From CAYVUV01 sp964455095 (lineage in GTDB: Bacteria; Desulfobacterota; Binatia; HRBIN30; CADEER01): a DNA stretch of 44,738 nt. Location of the stretch: contig CAYVUV010000346.1 of NCBI GenBank assembly GCA_964455095.1, positions 1-44,738 on the forward strand. The letters are read 5' to 3'. Made by a program: the position numbers and the translations under genes. The notes under the pieces were generated by a model. It did not search any database. It was not told the DNA's origin and worked only from the letters and a program-made list of their open reading frames with translations. Of the stretch, positions 1 to 7,942 are shown piece after piece; position 1 is the first letter of the stretch, and every line of letters starts with the position of its first letter.

Positions 1-804
1 CGGAATCGCCGCCGGCGATGCGACGATACGGGCGTACTGCTCGGGATGGCGCGCGAACAGCACGCAGGCGTTGGCCAGCAGCTTGGTCACCGTCTCGGTG
101 CCCGCCGCGCCGAGCAGGGCGCAGAATCCGATCACCTCGCCATCGGTCAAGCGTGTCAGCGCGCCGTCGTCGCCCTCGATCTCCGCTTCGAGCAGGGCGC
201 TGATCATGCCCTCGTTCGGCTGCCGCCGCAGCGCGGTGACCAGTTGGAACCAGTAGCGGGTCGAATTCGCCATCGCCTCCATGGCGCGGGCCGGAATCAC
301 CGGCGAGTCGGCGTCGCGCTCGAGCGAGTGATCCATCCACGTGCGCAGCTGCTGCCGATCCGGCTCGGGCACGCCGAGCATGGTGAAGATGACGTCCATC
401 GGCAGCAGGGCCGAGAGCTGCTTGACGAAGTCGCCGCCGCCGCTGCGCGCCAGCGGCTCGAGGCGGGCAATCGCCGCGGCGCGGATCGACGGTTCGAGGT
501 CGGCGATGCGCCGCACCGTGAAGGCGCGGCTGACCAGCTTGCGCAACCGGTCGTGGCGCGGCGGATCGGTGAAGATCATCATCGGCACCAACTCGAAGCG
601 GCGCGGATCCATGCGCTCGACCATGGTGCCCTCGGCCGAGCTGTACGTCTCCCAGTCGTGCGAGCCGGCGAGCACGTCGCGGTAACGCGACAGCGCGTAG
701 AACCCGAGCGCCGCGTTGCGGTACAGCGGCGCGTGATCGCGCAGCCAGCGGTAGGTCGGATACGGGTTGTCGTGGAACTCGTGGGAGAACGGATTCAGCT
801 CCAT
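1..804 (-). CDS. cytochrome P450, C-terminus cut by window edge
   Basis: This frame reads from an ATG at 804 to the window edge without a stop, giving 268 residues of a cytosolic bacterial P450. Visible are the N-terminal DNPYPTYRWLRDHAPLYRN stretch, the B-C region with TDPPRHDRLRKLVSRAFT, and the I-helix oxygen-activation motif AGTET at residues 234-238. The ExxR and haem-cysteine regions lie beyond position 1, so the haem ligand cannot be checked. The family hydroxylates hydrophobic substrates with electrons from a ferredoxin or flavodoxin; the substrate is not readable here. It lies downstream of the P450 ending at 971 on the same strand, separated by 166 bp that hold a palindromic repeat, so cotranscription is uncertain. 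Confidence 0.9.
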   Translation of the reverse strand, partial: MELNPFSHEFHDNPYPTYRWLRDHAPLYRNAALGFYALSRYRDVLAGSHDWETYSSAEGTMVERMDPRRFELVPMMIFTDPPRHDRLRKLVSRAFTVRRIADLEPSIRAAAIARLEPLARSGGGDFVKQLSALLPMDVIFTMLGVPEPDRQQLRTWMDHSLERDADSPVIPARAMEAMANSTRYWFQLVTALRRQPNEGMISALLEAEIEGDDGALTRLTDGEVIGFCALLGAAGTETVTKLLANACVLFARHPEQYARIVASPAAIP

Positions 805-810
805 TGGCGA

Positions 811-885
811 TTCTCCCCTCTCCTTTCCAAGGAGAAGGTCAGAGCAACCTCCCCTAGCCCCTCCTTGGAAAGGAGGGGGACCGGA
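811..885. repeat. nested-palindrome repeat, family I, copy 1 (shortened)
   Basis: C-rich CCCCTCTCCTTTCCAAGGAG is followed by CAACCTCCCCTAGCCCC and CTCCTTGGAAAGGAGGGGGA. The two halves are inverted versions of each other, and each holds its own small palindrome. Closely similar copies lie at 5472-5573 and 26320-26417. It separates two P450 genes on the same strand. Confidence 0.85.
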
Positions 886-970
886 GAGTTCTGATCCACT
901 TTTTTGCGCCTTTTGCGCATTCTCGCGGCTGCCATCTCCGGAACACCCGATGCGGGTTCCACCCAGCCGC

Positions 971-2182
971 TCAGCGCGAGAAGATCAGCGGCAGGTGAAC
1001 CAATCCGTTCATCAGCACCGAGCGCAGTCGTTCGACGGGCCCGGCGAGATCGGCGCGGGGCAGACGGGCGAGCAGCTCTTCGAACACGATGCGTGCCTCC
1101 AGGCGAGCCAGCGAGGCGCCGAGGCAGAAGTGTTCGCCGTAGCCGAAGGCGAGGTGGCGGCTGGCGTCGCGCCTGATGTCGAACGCCTCCGCGTCGTGGC
1201 CGAACACTTCTTCGTCGCGATTGGCCGAGGCATAGAGCATGAGTACCGCCTCGCCTTCGCGGATCGCCTGGCCGCGCAGCTCGGTGTCGCGCGTGGCGAT
1301 GCGCATGAAGCTCGTCACCGGCGTGGCCCAGCGCAGCATCTCCTCGACCGCGCCCGGCACCAGGGCGGGATCGCGGGCCAGCGCCGCCATCTGGTCGGGG
1401 TGCGTGGCGAGGGCGTACGTCCCGTGCGAGAGCAGGTTGCGCGTCGTCTCGTTGCCGGCGACCAGCAGCGTCATGCAGAACATCAAGATGTCGAACTCGT
1501 CCAACCGCTCGCCGTCGACCTCCGAATACACCAGCGTCGAGAGCAGGTCGTCGCCCGGCTGCGCGCGCCGCTCGGCGGCCGCGGCGGAGAAGTACGCCAG
1601 CAGCTCGGAGGATTGCGCCATGTTCTCTTCGGTCAGCTCGGTCGCCGCCGCGATGATGGCATCGGTCCAGCGCCGGAACTGATCGCGATCCGCCGCCGGC
1701 ACGCCGAGCATGTCGGCGATGACCAGAATGGGCAGCGGCACGGCGACGGCGTCGACGAAGTCGACCGACTGCCCGGGCTCGATCGCCCCGATCAGACGCT
1801 GGGCCAGGGCGCGGATCTGCTCTTCCAGGGCCTTGAGCCGTTTCGGGCTGAAGCCGGGTTGGACCAGCTTGCGGTACTTCACGTGCTCGGGCGGATCGAT
1901 GTAGATGATCGACTGGCGCGGCATGACCGGTCGTTCGAGATCGCTGATGAGCGCGCCGCGGCTCGAGCAGAACGTCTCCGGATCGCGCGACACCGCCATG
2001 ATGTCCGCATGCCGCGTCAGCGCCCAGAAGCCCGGCTTGTCGTGCCAGTACACCGGCGCCTCGGCGCGCAGGCGGCGATAGGCCGGATACGGATCGCCGG
2101 CATAGAAGGCCGGATCGTGCAGCGCCGGCGGCGTGTCGATCGAGGTCGCGCGCATGGAGTCCACGACCTGGGCTCGTATCAC
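971..2182 (-). CDS. cytochrome P450
   Basis: A complete soluble P450 of 403 residues if it starts at the GTG at 2182. The I-helix carries AGNETT at residues 242-247, the K-helix has EEMLR, and the haem loop FGYGEHFCLGAS places the thiolate ligand at Cys353. No membrane anchor is present, as expected for bacterial class I enzymes that take electrons from a ferredoxin. The GTG start overlaps the stop of the SnoaL-like gene by four bases (2179-2182), suggesting translational coupling; an in-frame ATG at 2155 begins closer to the usual P450 N-terminus and is an equally good start. IDPPEHVKYRKLVQPGFS matches the family B-C region. The substrate is unknown; the pairing with a SnoaL-like protein and a divergent enoyl-CoA hydratase suggests lipid, terpenoid or steroid oxidation. 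Confidence 0.93.
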   Translation of the reverse strand: MIRAQVVDSMRATSIDTPPALHDPAFYAGDPYPAYRRLRAEAPVYWHDKPGFWALTRHADIMAVSRDPETFCSSRGALISDLERPVMPRQSIIYIDPPEHVKYRKLVQPGFSPKRLKALEEQIRALAQRLIGAIEPGQSVDFVDAVAVPLPILVIADMLGVPAADRDQFRRWTDAIIAAATELTEENMAQSSELLAYFSAAAAERRAQPGDDLLSTLVYSEVDGERLDEFDILMFCMTLLVAGNETTRNLLSHGTYALATHPDQMAALARDPALVPGAVEEMLRWATPVTSFMRIATRDTELRGQAIREGEAVLMLYASANRDEEVFGHDAEAFDIRRDASRHLAFGYGEHFCLGASLARLEARIVFEELLARLPRADLAGPVERLRSVLMNGLVHLPLIFSR

Positions 2183-2601
2183 TCGCGTCCGGGCACCGCC
2201 ACAGCCGGCTGCGCTTTGAGCTGCTCGAGCATTTGGGCCATCAGGCGGTGCAGGAGGTTGATCGCCTTGAGCGGGCGGATCATCACCTTGAAGTCGTCGA
2301 TCTGACCGGCGGCGTTCCAGTGCATCATGTCGACGCCGTTCAGGAGGATGCCGTCGATCTCGGCGGTGAACTCCAGCACGGCGTCGGTGTCCGACACTAC
2401 CTGGCGCACGTAGCGGAAGTTCGCGTCCAGCAGGACATGGAACGCGCCGGTGAGATAGAACTTGACCAGCTCGCGCCCGCGCTGCGGCGTGTGGACGATG
2501 GGCGAGTGGAAGACCGCGTCGGCCGCGAGCAGGTCGTCGAGCTGCGACAGGTCGCGCGATTCCAGCAGGGCGTGCCAGCGTTCGACCGTTGGGTGCGTCA
2601 T
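2179..2601 (-). CDS. SnoaL/NTF2-like protein
   Basis: A protein of 140 residues with the NTF2-like cone fold pattern: an N-terminal helical segment (VERWHALLESRDLSQLDDLL), ADAVFHSP, a central helix, then strands including VLEFTAEIDGILLNGVDMM and the closing DDFKVMIRPLKAIN. Family members are small cyclases, isomerases or ligand-binding proteins acting on polyketides, terpenes or steroids, and many have no known reaction. It is the first gene of a minus-strand pair whose second gene is a P450, with a four-base overlap. The start ATG is at 2601. An inverted repeat of GTTGACA at 2650-2678 lies about 50 bp upstream and may be its operator. No catalytic residue can be assigned from sequence alone. 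Confidence 0.8.
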   Translation of the reverse strand: MTHPTVERWHALLESRDLSQLDDLLAADAVFHSPIVHTPQRGRELVKFYLTGAFHVLLDANFRYVRQVVSDTDAVLEFTAEIDGILLNGVDMMHWNAAGQIDDFKVMIRPLKAINLLHRLMAQMLEQLKAQPAVAVPGRE

Positions 2602-2649
2602 GCGTCCTTCCTACCTCTCGTCGCGGGCACGGTCCAACTCATCGAGCTG

Positions 2650-2678
2650 GTTGACAGCGGTCGTGGGGGCGTGTCAAC
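2650..2678. promoter_or_regulatory. inverted repeat GTTGACA-N15-TGTCAAC, possible operator
   Basis: Seven-base perfect inverted arms lie at 2650-2656 and 2672-2678 in the divergent gap between the SnoaL/P450 pair and the enoyl-CoA hydratase. The same heptamer occurs in the TetR/P450 divergent promoter region at 12938-12944. I found no other exact copy by eye. A role as a TetR-type site is inferred. Confidence 0.4.
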
Positions 2679-2703
2679 GGAACGGACCGCAACGGAACAT
2701 TGA

Positions 2704-2741
2704 ATCCCCCTCACCCTGGCCCTCTCCCATCCGGGAGAGGG
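2704..2741. repeat. palindromic repeat with CCCTCTCCC/GGGAGAGGG hairpin
   Basis: Perfect nine-base arms at 2720-2728 and 2733-2741 with a four-base loop, preceded by a C-rich lead CCCCCTCACCCTGG. It lies in the leader of the enoyl-CoA hydratase gene. Its core matches the hairpin at 3640-3662 on the other side of that gene. It looks like an interspersed intergenic palindrome rather than a terminator for the plus strand. Confidence 0.7.
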
Positions 2742-2790
2742 AACCTGAAGTCCCGGCGGGCACGGTAATCCGAGAGGAGCACGCACAGCC

Positions 2791-3633
2791 ATGGCGATTC
2801 ACTACGAGCAGGACGGCCACATCGTCACCATCACCATCGATCGGCCCGAGGCGCGCAACTCGCTCGACCTCGAGCATTTCGGGCAGTTGGCCGACGCGTG
2901 GGTGCGCTTCCGCGACGACGATCAGGCCTTCGTCGCCATTCTGACCGGCGTCGGCGACGTCTATTGTGTCGGCGCCGATCTCAAGAAGTTCATCTCGGTG
3001 GTCACCGAGCAGGCCGACCAGCTCGCCGCCGGCAAGGCGAAGGAAAAAGTCGCCGGCTCGGAGTACACGATGGCGCACAGTCTGATCGCCGTGTTGCGCG
3101 ACGGCGCGCTTCTGCCCGACGGCAGCGAGTTCAAGCTCTACAAGCCGGTGATTGCCGCGATCAACGGCATCTGCGCCGCCGGCGGCATGGAGATGATGTG
3201 GAACACCGACCTGCGCGTCGTCGCCGAGGAGGCCTTCTTCCAACTCGCCGAGCCGCGCCGCGGCCTCTTCCCGGGCGGCGGATCGACGGTGCAGAGCGCC
3301 CGCCAACTGTCGTGGTGCAATGCCATGGAGGTGCTGCTGCTCGCCGAGCGCATCACGCCGCAGCGCGCACTGGAGATGGGGCTGGTCAACGCCGTCGTGC
3401 CGCGCGAGCGCGTCATGGCGCAGGCGCGCGCCTGGGCCGAGACCATCTGCCTCAACGGCCCGCTCGCCGTGCGCGCCTGCAAGGAGTCGGCAAAGCAGAG
3501 CACCTTCCTCGACCTCAAGGCCGCGCTCGAGAACGAGATGAGCTACTCGGCCTCCGTCTTCATGAGCGACGACGCCAAGGAGGGCATCGCCGCGTTCAAA
3601 GAAAAGCGCAAGCCGGTCTGGAAGGGGCGCTGA
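2791..3633 (+). CDS. enoyl-CoA hydratase/isomerase (crotonase) family protein
   Basis: A protein of 280 residues with the crotonase fold. The CoA-binding and oxyanion-hole pieces are visible (ITIDRPEARNSL, VGADLKKF, INGICAAGGMEM). The two acidic residues aligned with Glu144 and Glu164 of rat mitochondrial crotonase are Glu134 (GGME) and Glu154 (LAEPRRG), with the same 20-residue spacing, so hydratase activity is plausible. It would hydrate a 2-enoyl-CoA in a beta-oxidation-type route. A strong Shine-Dalgarno (GAGAGGAG) precedes the ATG. It is transcribed away from the SnoaL/P450 pair. An insertion around residues 70-105 (VVTEQADQLAAGKAKEK and following) makes it a little longer than the usual 255-260 residues. 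Substrate unknown. Confidence 0.92.
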   Translation: MAIHYEQDGHIVTITIDRPEARNSLDLEHFGQLADAWVRFRDDDQAFVAILTGVGDVYCVGADLKKFISVVTEQADQLAAGKAKEKVAGSEYTMAHSLIAVLRDGALLPDGSEFKLYKPVIAAINGICAAGGMEMMWNTDLRVVAEEAFFQLAEPRRGLFPGGGSTVQSARQLSWCNAMEVLLLAERITPQRALEMGLVNAVVPRERVMAQARAWAETICLNGPLAVRACKESAKQSTFLDLKAALENEMSYSASVFMSDDAKEGIAAFKEKRKPVWKGR

Positions 3634-3639
3634 CCGAAG

Positions 3640-3662
3640 TTCCTCTCCCTCCGGGAGAGGAA
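3640..3662. terminator. bidirectional hairpin between convergent genes
   Basis: TTCCTCTCCC at 3640-3649 pairs perfectly with GGGAGAGGAA at 3653-3662 around a three-base loop. It sits seven bases after the enoyl-CoA hydratase stop and 24 bases before the convergent peptidase stop. There is no T-tract, so it may act as a transcript-stabilising hairpin or be a repeat of the same family as 2704-2741. Confidence 0.5.
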
Positions 3663-3685
3663 TCAGAAGGGCCAAGACCCCGGGC

Positions 3686-5386
3686 TCACAGGAAGCCGTC
3701 GCAGGGCAGCGTCGCCAGGGCGTTGAGGACGTTGACGGCGCCGAAGAGCAGCGTCGTCACGTCGGTGTTGTCGAACGCCCCGGCCCCGCCGGCGACGATG
3801 GCGTTGATATTCGTCTGCACGGTCAGCAAGGTCGTCTGATCGGCCGGCGCGAACATCGCCAGGTTGGTCACTCCGGCGTTGACCACGTCGTTGAGGACCA
3901 GCGCGTCCTCGAAGGTCGCGAACGTCGCCAGCGGCGCCGTGAACGTCGGCGGCGTCAGCGTGTCGACCAGGGATTTGGTGACCTTGTACCCGATCTCGCT
4001 CTGCTTCTCGAGCTTGTCGAAATCGACCACCGCGATCTCGTCCTGGTTGGTGTGGTAGCAGGGCCCCGTCGCGTCGGAGAAGAACACGCTCGGCACGCCG
4101 GCGTTGACGAAGTTGAAGTAGTCGCTGCGCCCCTGGCCAAAGATGAAGCTGAGCTTGCGCGTGTCGAGGGTGCCGCCGGCCACCGCCGCATCGACCATGG
4201 CGCGCAGCGTAGCGCCGCCGGTCTCCGCCGAGATGGCGAAGCTGAAGTTCTTCACCGCCGGCAGGAGATTGGCCCCCTGAATGTCGAAGTTGACGTAGCC
4301 GACGGTGTTGGCCAGCGGCACCAGCGGATTGTTGATGTAGTACTGCGAGCCGAGCAGGCCGTCCTCCTCGCGATCCCACAGCGCCAGAATCACCGAGCGG
4401 CGCGGCGGCGCCGGCAGGTGGTCGATGGCGCGGCCGATCGCCAACACCGCGGCGACGCCCGCCGCGTTGTCGGTGGCGCCGTTGCACACCGTGTCCCCGA
4501 GCTCCTTGTTGGTGCACGAGCCGAGGTGATCGTAGTGCGCGCCGACGATGACGTACTCGTTCGGCAGCTCGACGCCGGGAATGACGGCGAGAATGTTGGT
4601 GCCGAGGGTGAACGGCTGCTTGAAGGCGTCGTCGCCGGTCTGCGACGTGTTCAAGCCGACCGCGATCTGCTCGAGCTCATCGATCAGAAAATTCTGCGCC
4701 AATATCGAACCGGCGGTGTTGTTGTTGCGGCCCTGGAACGAGTCGTCGGCCAGTGTCATCAGGTCGTTGGCGTCGAAGCCGAAGAACGGCTCGGGCGGCG
4801 GGGTTGGGCACGACACGGGAGCGGACGCGTTCTTGCGCTTCAGCATGCCGATGTCGTTCTTCGTCTCCTCGCCGCCGAACTCGGCGCAGTACTGCCTCGT
4901 CGCCGCCGTGCCTGCCGGGACGCCGAGGATGACACCCTCGGTATCGGCAAACGGCGGCTGCAGCGCCACGGCCGCACCCTGACACGCCGCCTTGATCACC
5001 TTCTCCTTGAGCAGCACGATCTTGCAGGTGCCGTTGGGGTCCATCGTGTCGTCCTGACCCTTGTACTTGTAGCCCTTCGACCCCGCCGGGTTGCCGAGGC
5101 CCTTCCAGCCGGATTGATGCAGCACGAACGTCACCTCGCCCGCGCCGGGGTCGGTGGTGTCGAAGAGGTGCAGCTCGGCGCCGGCGACCGTCGGATCCTC
5201 GCCCGAGCCGGGGCTCGGCAGGGCCACGCCAGCGGGAATCTTGGAGACGAACTTGGCGATATTGCCCGGCTTGACGATGGTCACCTTGCCGGGAATCGGG
5301 ATCTCGGTCGCGGCCAGAGCCGGCGCCGCCAACAGCAGCGCGCACACCGCCGCGCTCACGCTCTCCCGCAAGAAGTCGTTTCTCAT
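3686..5386 (-). CDS. secreted M28-family zinc peptidase with an extra N-terminal domain
   Basis: A protein of 566 residues from the ATG at 5386, which has GGAGGG just upstream. A signal peptide ends near ALAAT. Residues about 27-190 form an extra domain ending GYKYKGQDD...YCAEFGG...SAPVSCP, which recurs in two other exported proteins here. The peptidase domain follows from about residue 200 and shows M28 zinc ligands in order: His284 (GAHYDH), Asp306 (TDNAAG), the catalytic/ligand Glu pair in DREEDGLLGS, Asp in NFDIQG and His in CYHTNQDE. M28 enzymes are aminopeptidases or carboxypeptidases using two zinc ions; this one probably works in the periplasm or outside the cell. The C-terminus has about 90 residues beyond the core with no motif I know. 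It converges on the enoyl-CoA hydratase gene. Confidence 0.9.
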   Translation of the reverse strand: MRNDFLRESVSAAVCALLLAAPALAATEIPIPGKVTIVKPGNIAKFVSKIPAGVALPSPGSGEDPTVAGAELHLFDTTDPGAGEVTFVLHQSGWKGLGNPAGSKGYKYKGQDDTMDPNGTCKIVLLKEKVIKAACQGAAVALQPPFADTEGVILGVPAGTAATRQYCAEFGGEETKNDIGMLKRKNASAPVSCPTPPPEPFFGFDANDLMTLADDSFQGRNNNTAGSILAQNFLIDELEQIAVGLNTSQTGDDAFKQPFTLGTNILAVIPGVELPNEYVIVGAHYDHLGSCTNKELGDTVCNGATDNAAGVAAVLAIGRAIDHLPAPPRRSVILALWDREEDGLLGSQYYINNPLVPLANTVGYVNFDIQGANLLPAVKNFSFAISAETGGATLRAMVDAAVAGGTLDTRKLSFIFGQGRSDYFNFVNAGVPSVFFSDATGPCYHTNQDEIAVVDFDKLEKQSEIGYKVTKSLVDTLTPPTFTAPLATFATFEDALVLNDVVNAGVTNLAMFAPADQTTLLTVQTNINAIVAGGAGAFDNTDVTTLLFGAVNVLNALATLPCDGFL

Positions 5387-5471
5387 TCGTCCCTCCACAC
5401 TGGCGTTTCGACGACGCTACCCGAGGCGAGCAGCGAGAGGCAAGCGATTCGTTGCTCGCCCTTGTGTCCGA

Positions 5472-5573
5472 TTCCCCCTCCTTTCCAAGGAGGGGGTCGG
5501 GGGGAGGTAGAACCTGCGCGCTCCCTCAAAAGCGACCTCCCCTAGCCCCTCCTTGGAAAGGAGGGGGACCGGA
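5472..5573. repeat. nested-palindrome repeat, family I, copy 2 (full length)
   Basis: The fullest copy is about 100 bp. The left arm, starting TTCCCCCTCCTTTCCAAGGA, and the right arm, ending CCTTGGAAAGGAGGGGGA, pair across a roughly 25-base centre, so the whole element could fold as a cruciform. It ends four bases before the helicase stop codon and lies 86 bases upstream of the peptidase start. Confidence 0.88.
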
Positions 5574-5576
5574 GGA

Positions 5577-7664
5577 TCAACTGACCGGGGTGCCGCGCAA
5601 CATGGGCGACGGCGTCGCGACGCTGGTGAGCCAGAGCTGGTGGATGGCGCGGCTGGCGCCGACGTGGAGGAGGCGGCGCGCGGCGGCGGTGTCGGGGTAG
5701 TGTGCAGCGCTGGTTTCGATCAGCACCACGTAGTCGAACTCGAGCCCCTTCACCTGCGCCACCTCGGCGATCTCGACGCCGGGCGCGAAGCTGAAGCGCT
5801 GGTCGTGCACCCAGCTGACGTTGCGCACCTCGGCAGCGCTCAACCCGCGCTCGTACACTTCGCTGAGCTCGGGGTTCGGCGTCAGCAGGGCGACCGACGC
5901 CAGCGGCTCGCGCGCCGACAGCTGGCGCAACGCCTCGGCGAGAAACGCCACGCAGGCGCCGTGGTCGGTGAAGCGGAAGAGCTCGACGGGCGGCCCCGAC
6001 CGCGTCGTCAGCGGCGGCGTGTCGTCCTCGCGCAGATCGCCCAGCACCGACAGCGCGAAGCTGGCGATCTCGCCGGTGGAGCGGTAGCTGACGCGCAATG
6101 TGCTTACCTCGGTGCCCGGCACGCCGAGATAGCGAAAGAACTCGTTCCACGACGTGAAGCCGGCCTCCTGCAGCACGTGTTGCTGCGTGTCGCCGGCCAG
6201 GGTGAGACTGCGGTGCTCGTCGAGACAGTCGAGCAGCACCCGCACTTCGAGCGGCGAGAAGTCCTGCACCTCGTCGACGGCGATGTGGCGCAGGCGCAGC
6301 GGCCCGCCGCGCGCATCGGGGATCGGTCCGACCCGCAGCTGCCAGGCGCGCAACAACAACGCGTCGTCTTCCGGACCGAGCGCCGCCGCCTCGTCGCGCT
6401 CGCCCTCGATCCAGGCCAGCAGCTCCTCGTGCTGGCGCCGGCACCAGTCGGCGGCGCGCGTCAGCTCGGCGGCCGAGAACGCCCCCGGCGCGACGGCGCC
6501 GACCACCGTCTCGAGGTGCTCGCGCTGGCTGAGCGCGCTGCCCCAATCGTCGACCGCCTGCCGCGCCGTCGGCGGGCCGTCGAAGCGCCGTACCTGGCCG
6601 GCGAGCACGTCGAGCATCGCCGGGTGCAGCTTGAGGCGCTGCACCGCGGCCGGCGCGTCGTCGCGCGTCGGCGCCGGCAGCATTGGGAACAAGCGCCGCC
6701 GCTGCGCCGCCGCCCACTCGCGAAACGTGCGCACCTGCGCGCGCTCGACCCCGAGCGCCGGCAGCACGTGGCTGACGTAGTCGCGCAGCGCGCGCGAGAA
6801 AACGACCACCAGCGTGTGCTCCGAGTCGACGCCGGGATCGTCGTAGGCCAGATAGGCGATGCGGTGCAGCGCCACCGTCGTCTTGCCCGAGCCGGCCGTG
6901 CCGCGGATGACGACCAGCCCGCTCGACGGGCGGGTGATGAGCTCGAACTGTTCCGGGTCGATCAGCCCGGCGATGTCGGGCAGATGCTTGTCGGCCCGCG
7001 TCATGACGCCGTGCTCGGTCGTGCCCAGCCGGCGGCCCTGCCCCTGCGCGACCTGGTACGCGCGCAGCGTCTCCCCCTCGCCGCCGGCCAGCCGCGGCGG
7101 CTCGCGGCGCACCAGCTCCCAGCCGTCGGGCGCCGTCGCATCGGCGCGGAAGATGCCCTCCGGTGCCTCGACGCGCTGCAGGCGCGCGTCGCGAATCACC
7201 ACGGTCCGCCGCGCGATCACCTTGCCCTCACGCGTCCGCCCGGCGATCTCCTCTTCGTACTCGTCCCCCTGCTGATAGCGATAGAAGATCCGCGACACCG
7301 GCGCGTTGCGCCAATCGACGATCGACACGCCGCCCTCGATGAACGTCGCCTTGCCCAGGCACAGATCCCACTCGCGCCCCTGCTCGCGCAGGCGCAAGTG
7401 GCCGAAGTACGGCGAGTGGCGCGCCACCTGCGGCGCTTCACGCGCGGCGCGCAACTGCTTCAACAACGACGACTGCCGGTTCCACTCCCAGGTCATCGCG
7501 GCGCGATCGGTGTCGCTCGGGCCGGCCAGGAGCTGTTCGCGCAGGTATTCCAGCTCGCGCACCGTCGATTCCTCCGACGGCGCCGCGCGCGCCGGCCCGC
7601 GGTCGAGCGCCGCCACGACCTGGTCGAGCAAGGCCAACTCGTCCGCAACGATGTCAGGAGTCAT
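5577..7664 (-). CDS. HelD-like superfamily 1 ATPase/helicase
   Basis: A protein of 695 residues from the ATG at 7664; a GTG three codons upstream (7673) is an alternative. The first 130 residues are helical and include a WNRQSSLLKQLRAA stretch, then the IVDWRNAPVSRIFYR element typical of HelD-type proteins. SF1 motifs follow in order: Walker A GTAGSGKTT, DEVQD Walker B, LAGDTQQ, SYRST, QVKGLEFDYVVL and LHVGASRA. HelD proteins bind RNA polymerase and release it from DNA or from rifamycins; UvrD/Rep relatives unwind DNA. The split between these is inferred from the N-terminal element, and the usual longer HelD arm cannot be confirmed. The stop is immediately preceded (in plus coordinates) by repeat family I. 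Confidence 0.82.
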   Translation of the reverse strand: MTPDIVADELALLDQVVAALDRGPARAAPSEESTVRELEYLREQLLAGPSDTDRAAMTWEWNRQSSLLKQLRAAREAPQVARHSPYFGHLRLREQGREWDLCLGKATFIEGGVSIVDWRNAPVSRIFYRYQQGDEYEEEIAGRTREGKVIARRTVVIRDARLQRVEAPEGIFRADATAPDGWELVRREPPRLAGGEGETLRAYQVAQGQGRRLGTTEHGVMTRADKHLPDIAGLIDPEQFELITRPSSGLVVIRGTAGSGKTTVALHRIAYLAYDDPGVDSEHTLVVVFSRALRDYVSHVLPALGVERAQVRTFREWAAAQRRRLFPMLPAPTRDDAPAAVQRLKLHPAMLDVLAGQVRRFDGPPTARQAVDDWGSALSQREHLETVVGAVAPGAFSAAELTRAADWCRRQHEELLAWIEGERDEAAALGPEDDALLLRAWQLRVGPIPDARGGPLRLRHIAVDEVQDFSPLEVRVLLDCLDEHRSLTLAGDTQQHVLQEAGFTSWNEFFRYLGVPGTEVSTLRVSYRSTGEIASFALSVLGDLREDDTPPLTTRSGPPVELFRFTDHGACVAFLAEALRQLSAREPLASVALLTPNPELSEVYERGLSAAEVRNVSWVHDQRFSFAPGVEIAEVAQVKGLEFDYVVLIETSAAHYPDTAAARRLLHVGASRAIHQLWLTSVATPSPMLRGTPVS

Positions 7665-7740
7665 CGCAACCACACCGCACGATGCCCGGCAGGAACGCGC
7701 TTGGCAATGCGCGGGCCCCTGAGCCGCGGCGGACGATTCG

Positions 7741-7852
7741 GAGAATCACGAAACCACGAAAGACTGAAACCACGAAAAACAAACTCAATCATTTTATTCC
7801 ACCTACATATCTGAGTTTCGTGTTTTCGTACCTTCGAGCTTTCGTGATTCTC
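7741..7852. mobile_element. AT-rich element with 13-bp terminal inverted repeats (MITE-like), copy A
   Basis: GAGAATCACGAAA at 7741-7753 is perfectly repeated in inverse at 7840-7852. The interior is far more AT-rich than its surroundings and full of CACGAAA/TTTCGTG words. There is no room for a protein, and no clear target duplication is seen. A related element lies at 40783-40888. It occupies most of the 278-bp gap between the helicase and kinase genes. Confidence 0.65.
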
Positions 7853-7942
7853 TGGTGCGGTGGCACCTTTTGGGGCAAGGCCCCCGGAAAGACCAGAAGG
7901 ACCAGACTGGCGTGCCCGCGCCAGACGCGATAAGGCCCTGGC

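Noticed and set aside
767..2305. Plus-strand frames starting in the 811-885 repeat
   Set aside because: The start is repeat sequence and the rest is antisense of a P450.
7682..7933. A small plus-strand frame across the AT-rich element
   Set aside because: It is composed of the terminal-inverted-repeat element and has no coding character.
7853..7942. Possible sigma-54 promoter (TGGCGTGCCCGCGCC) before the PAS kinase
   Set aside because: The GC element lacks the matching TTGC at the fixed distance.
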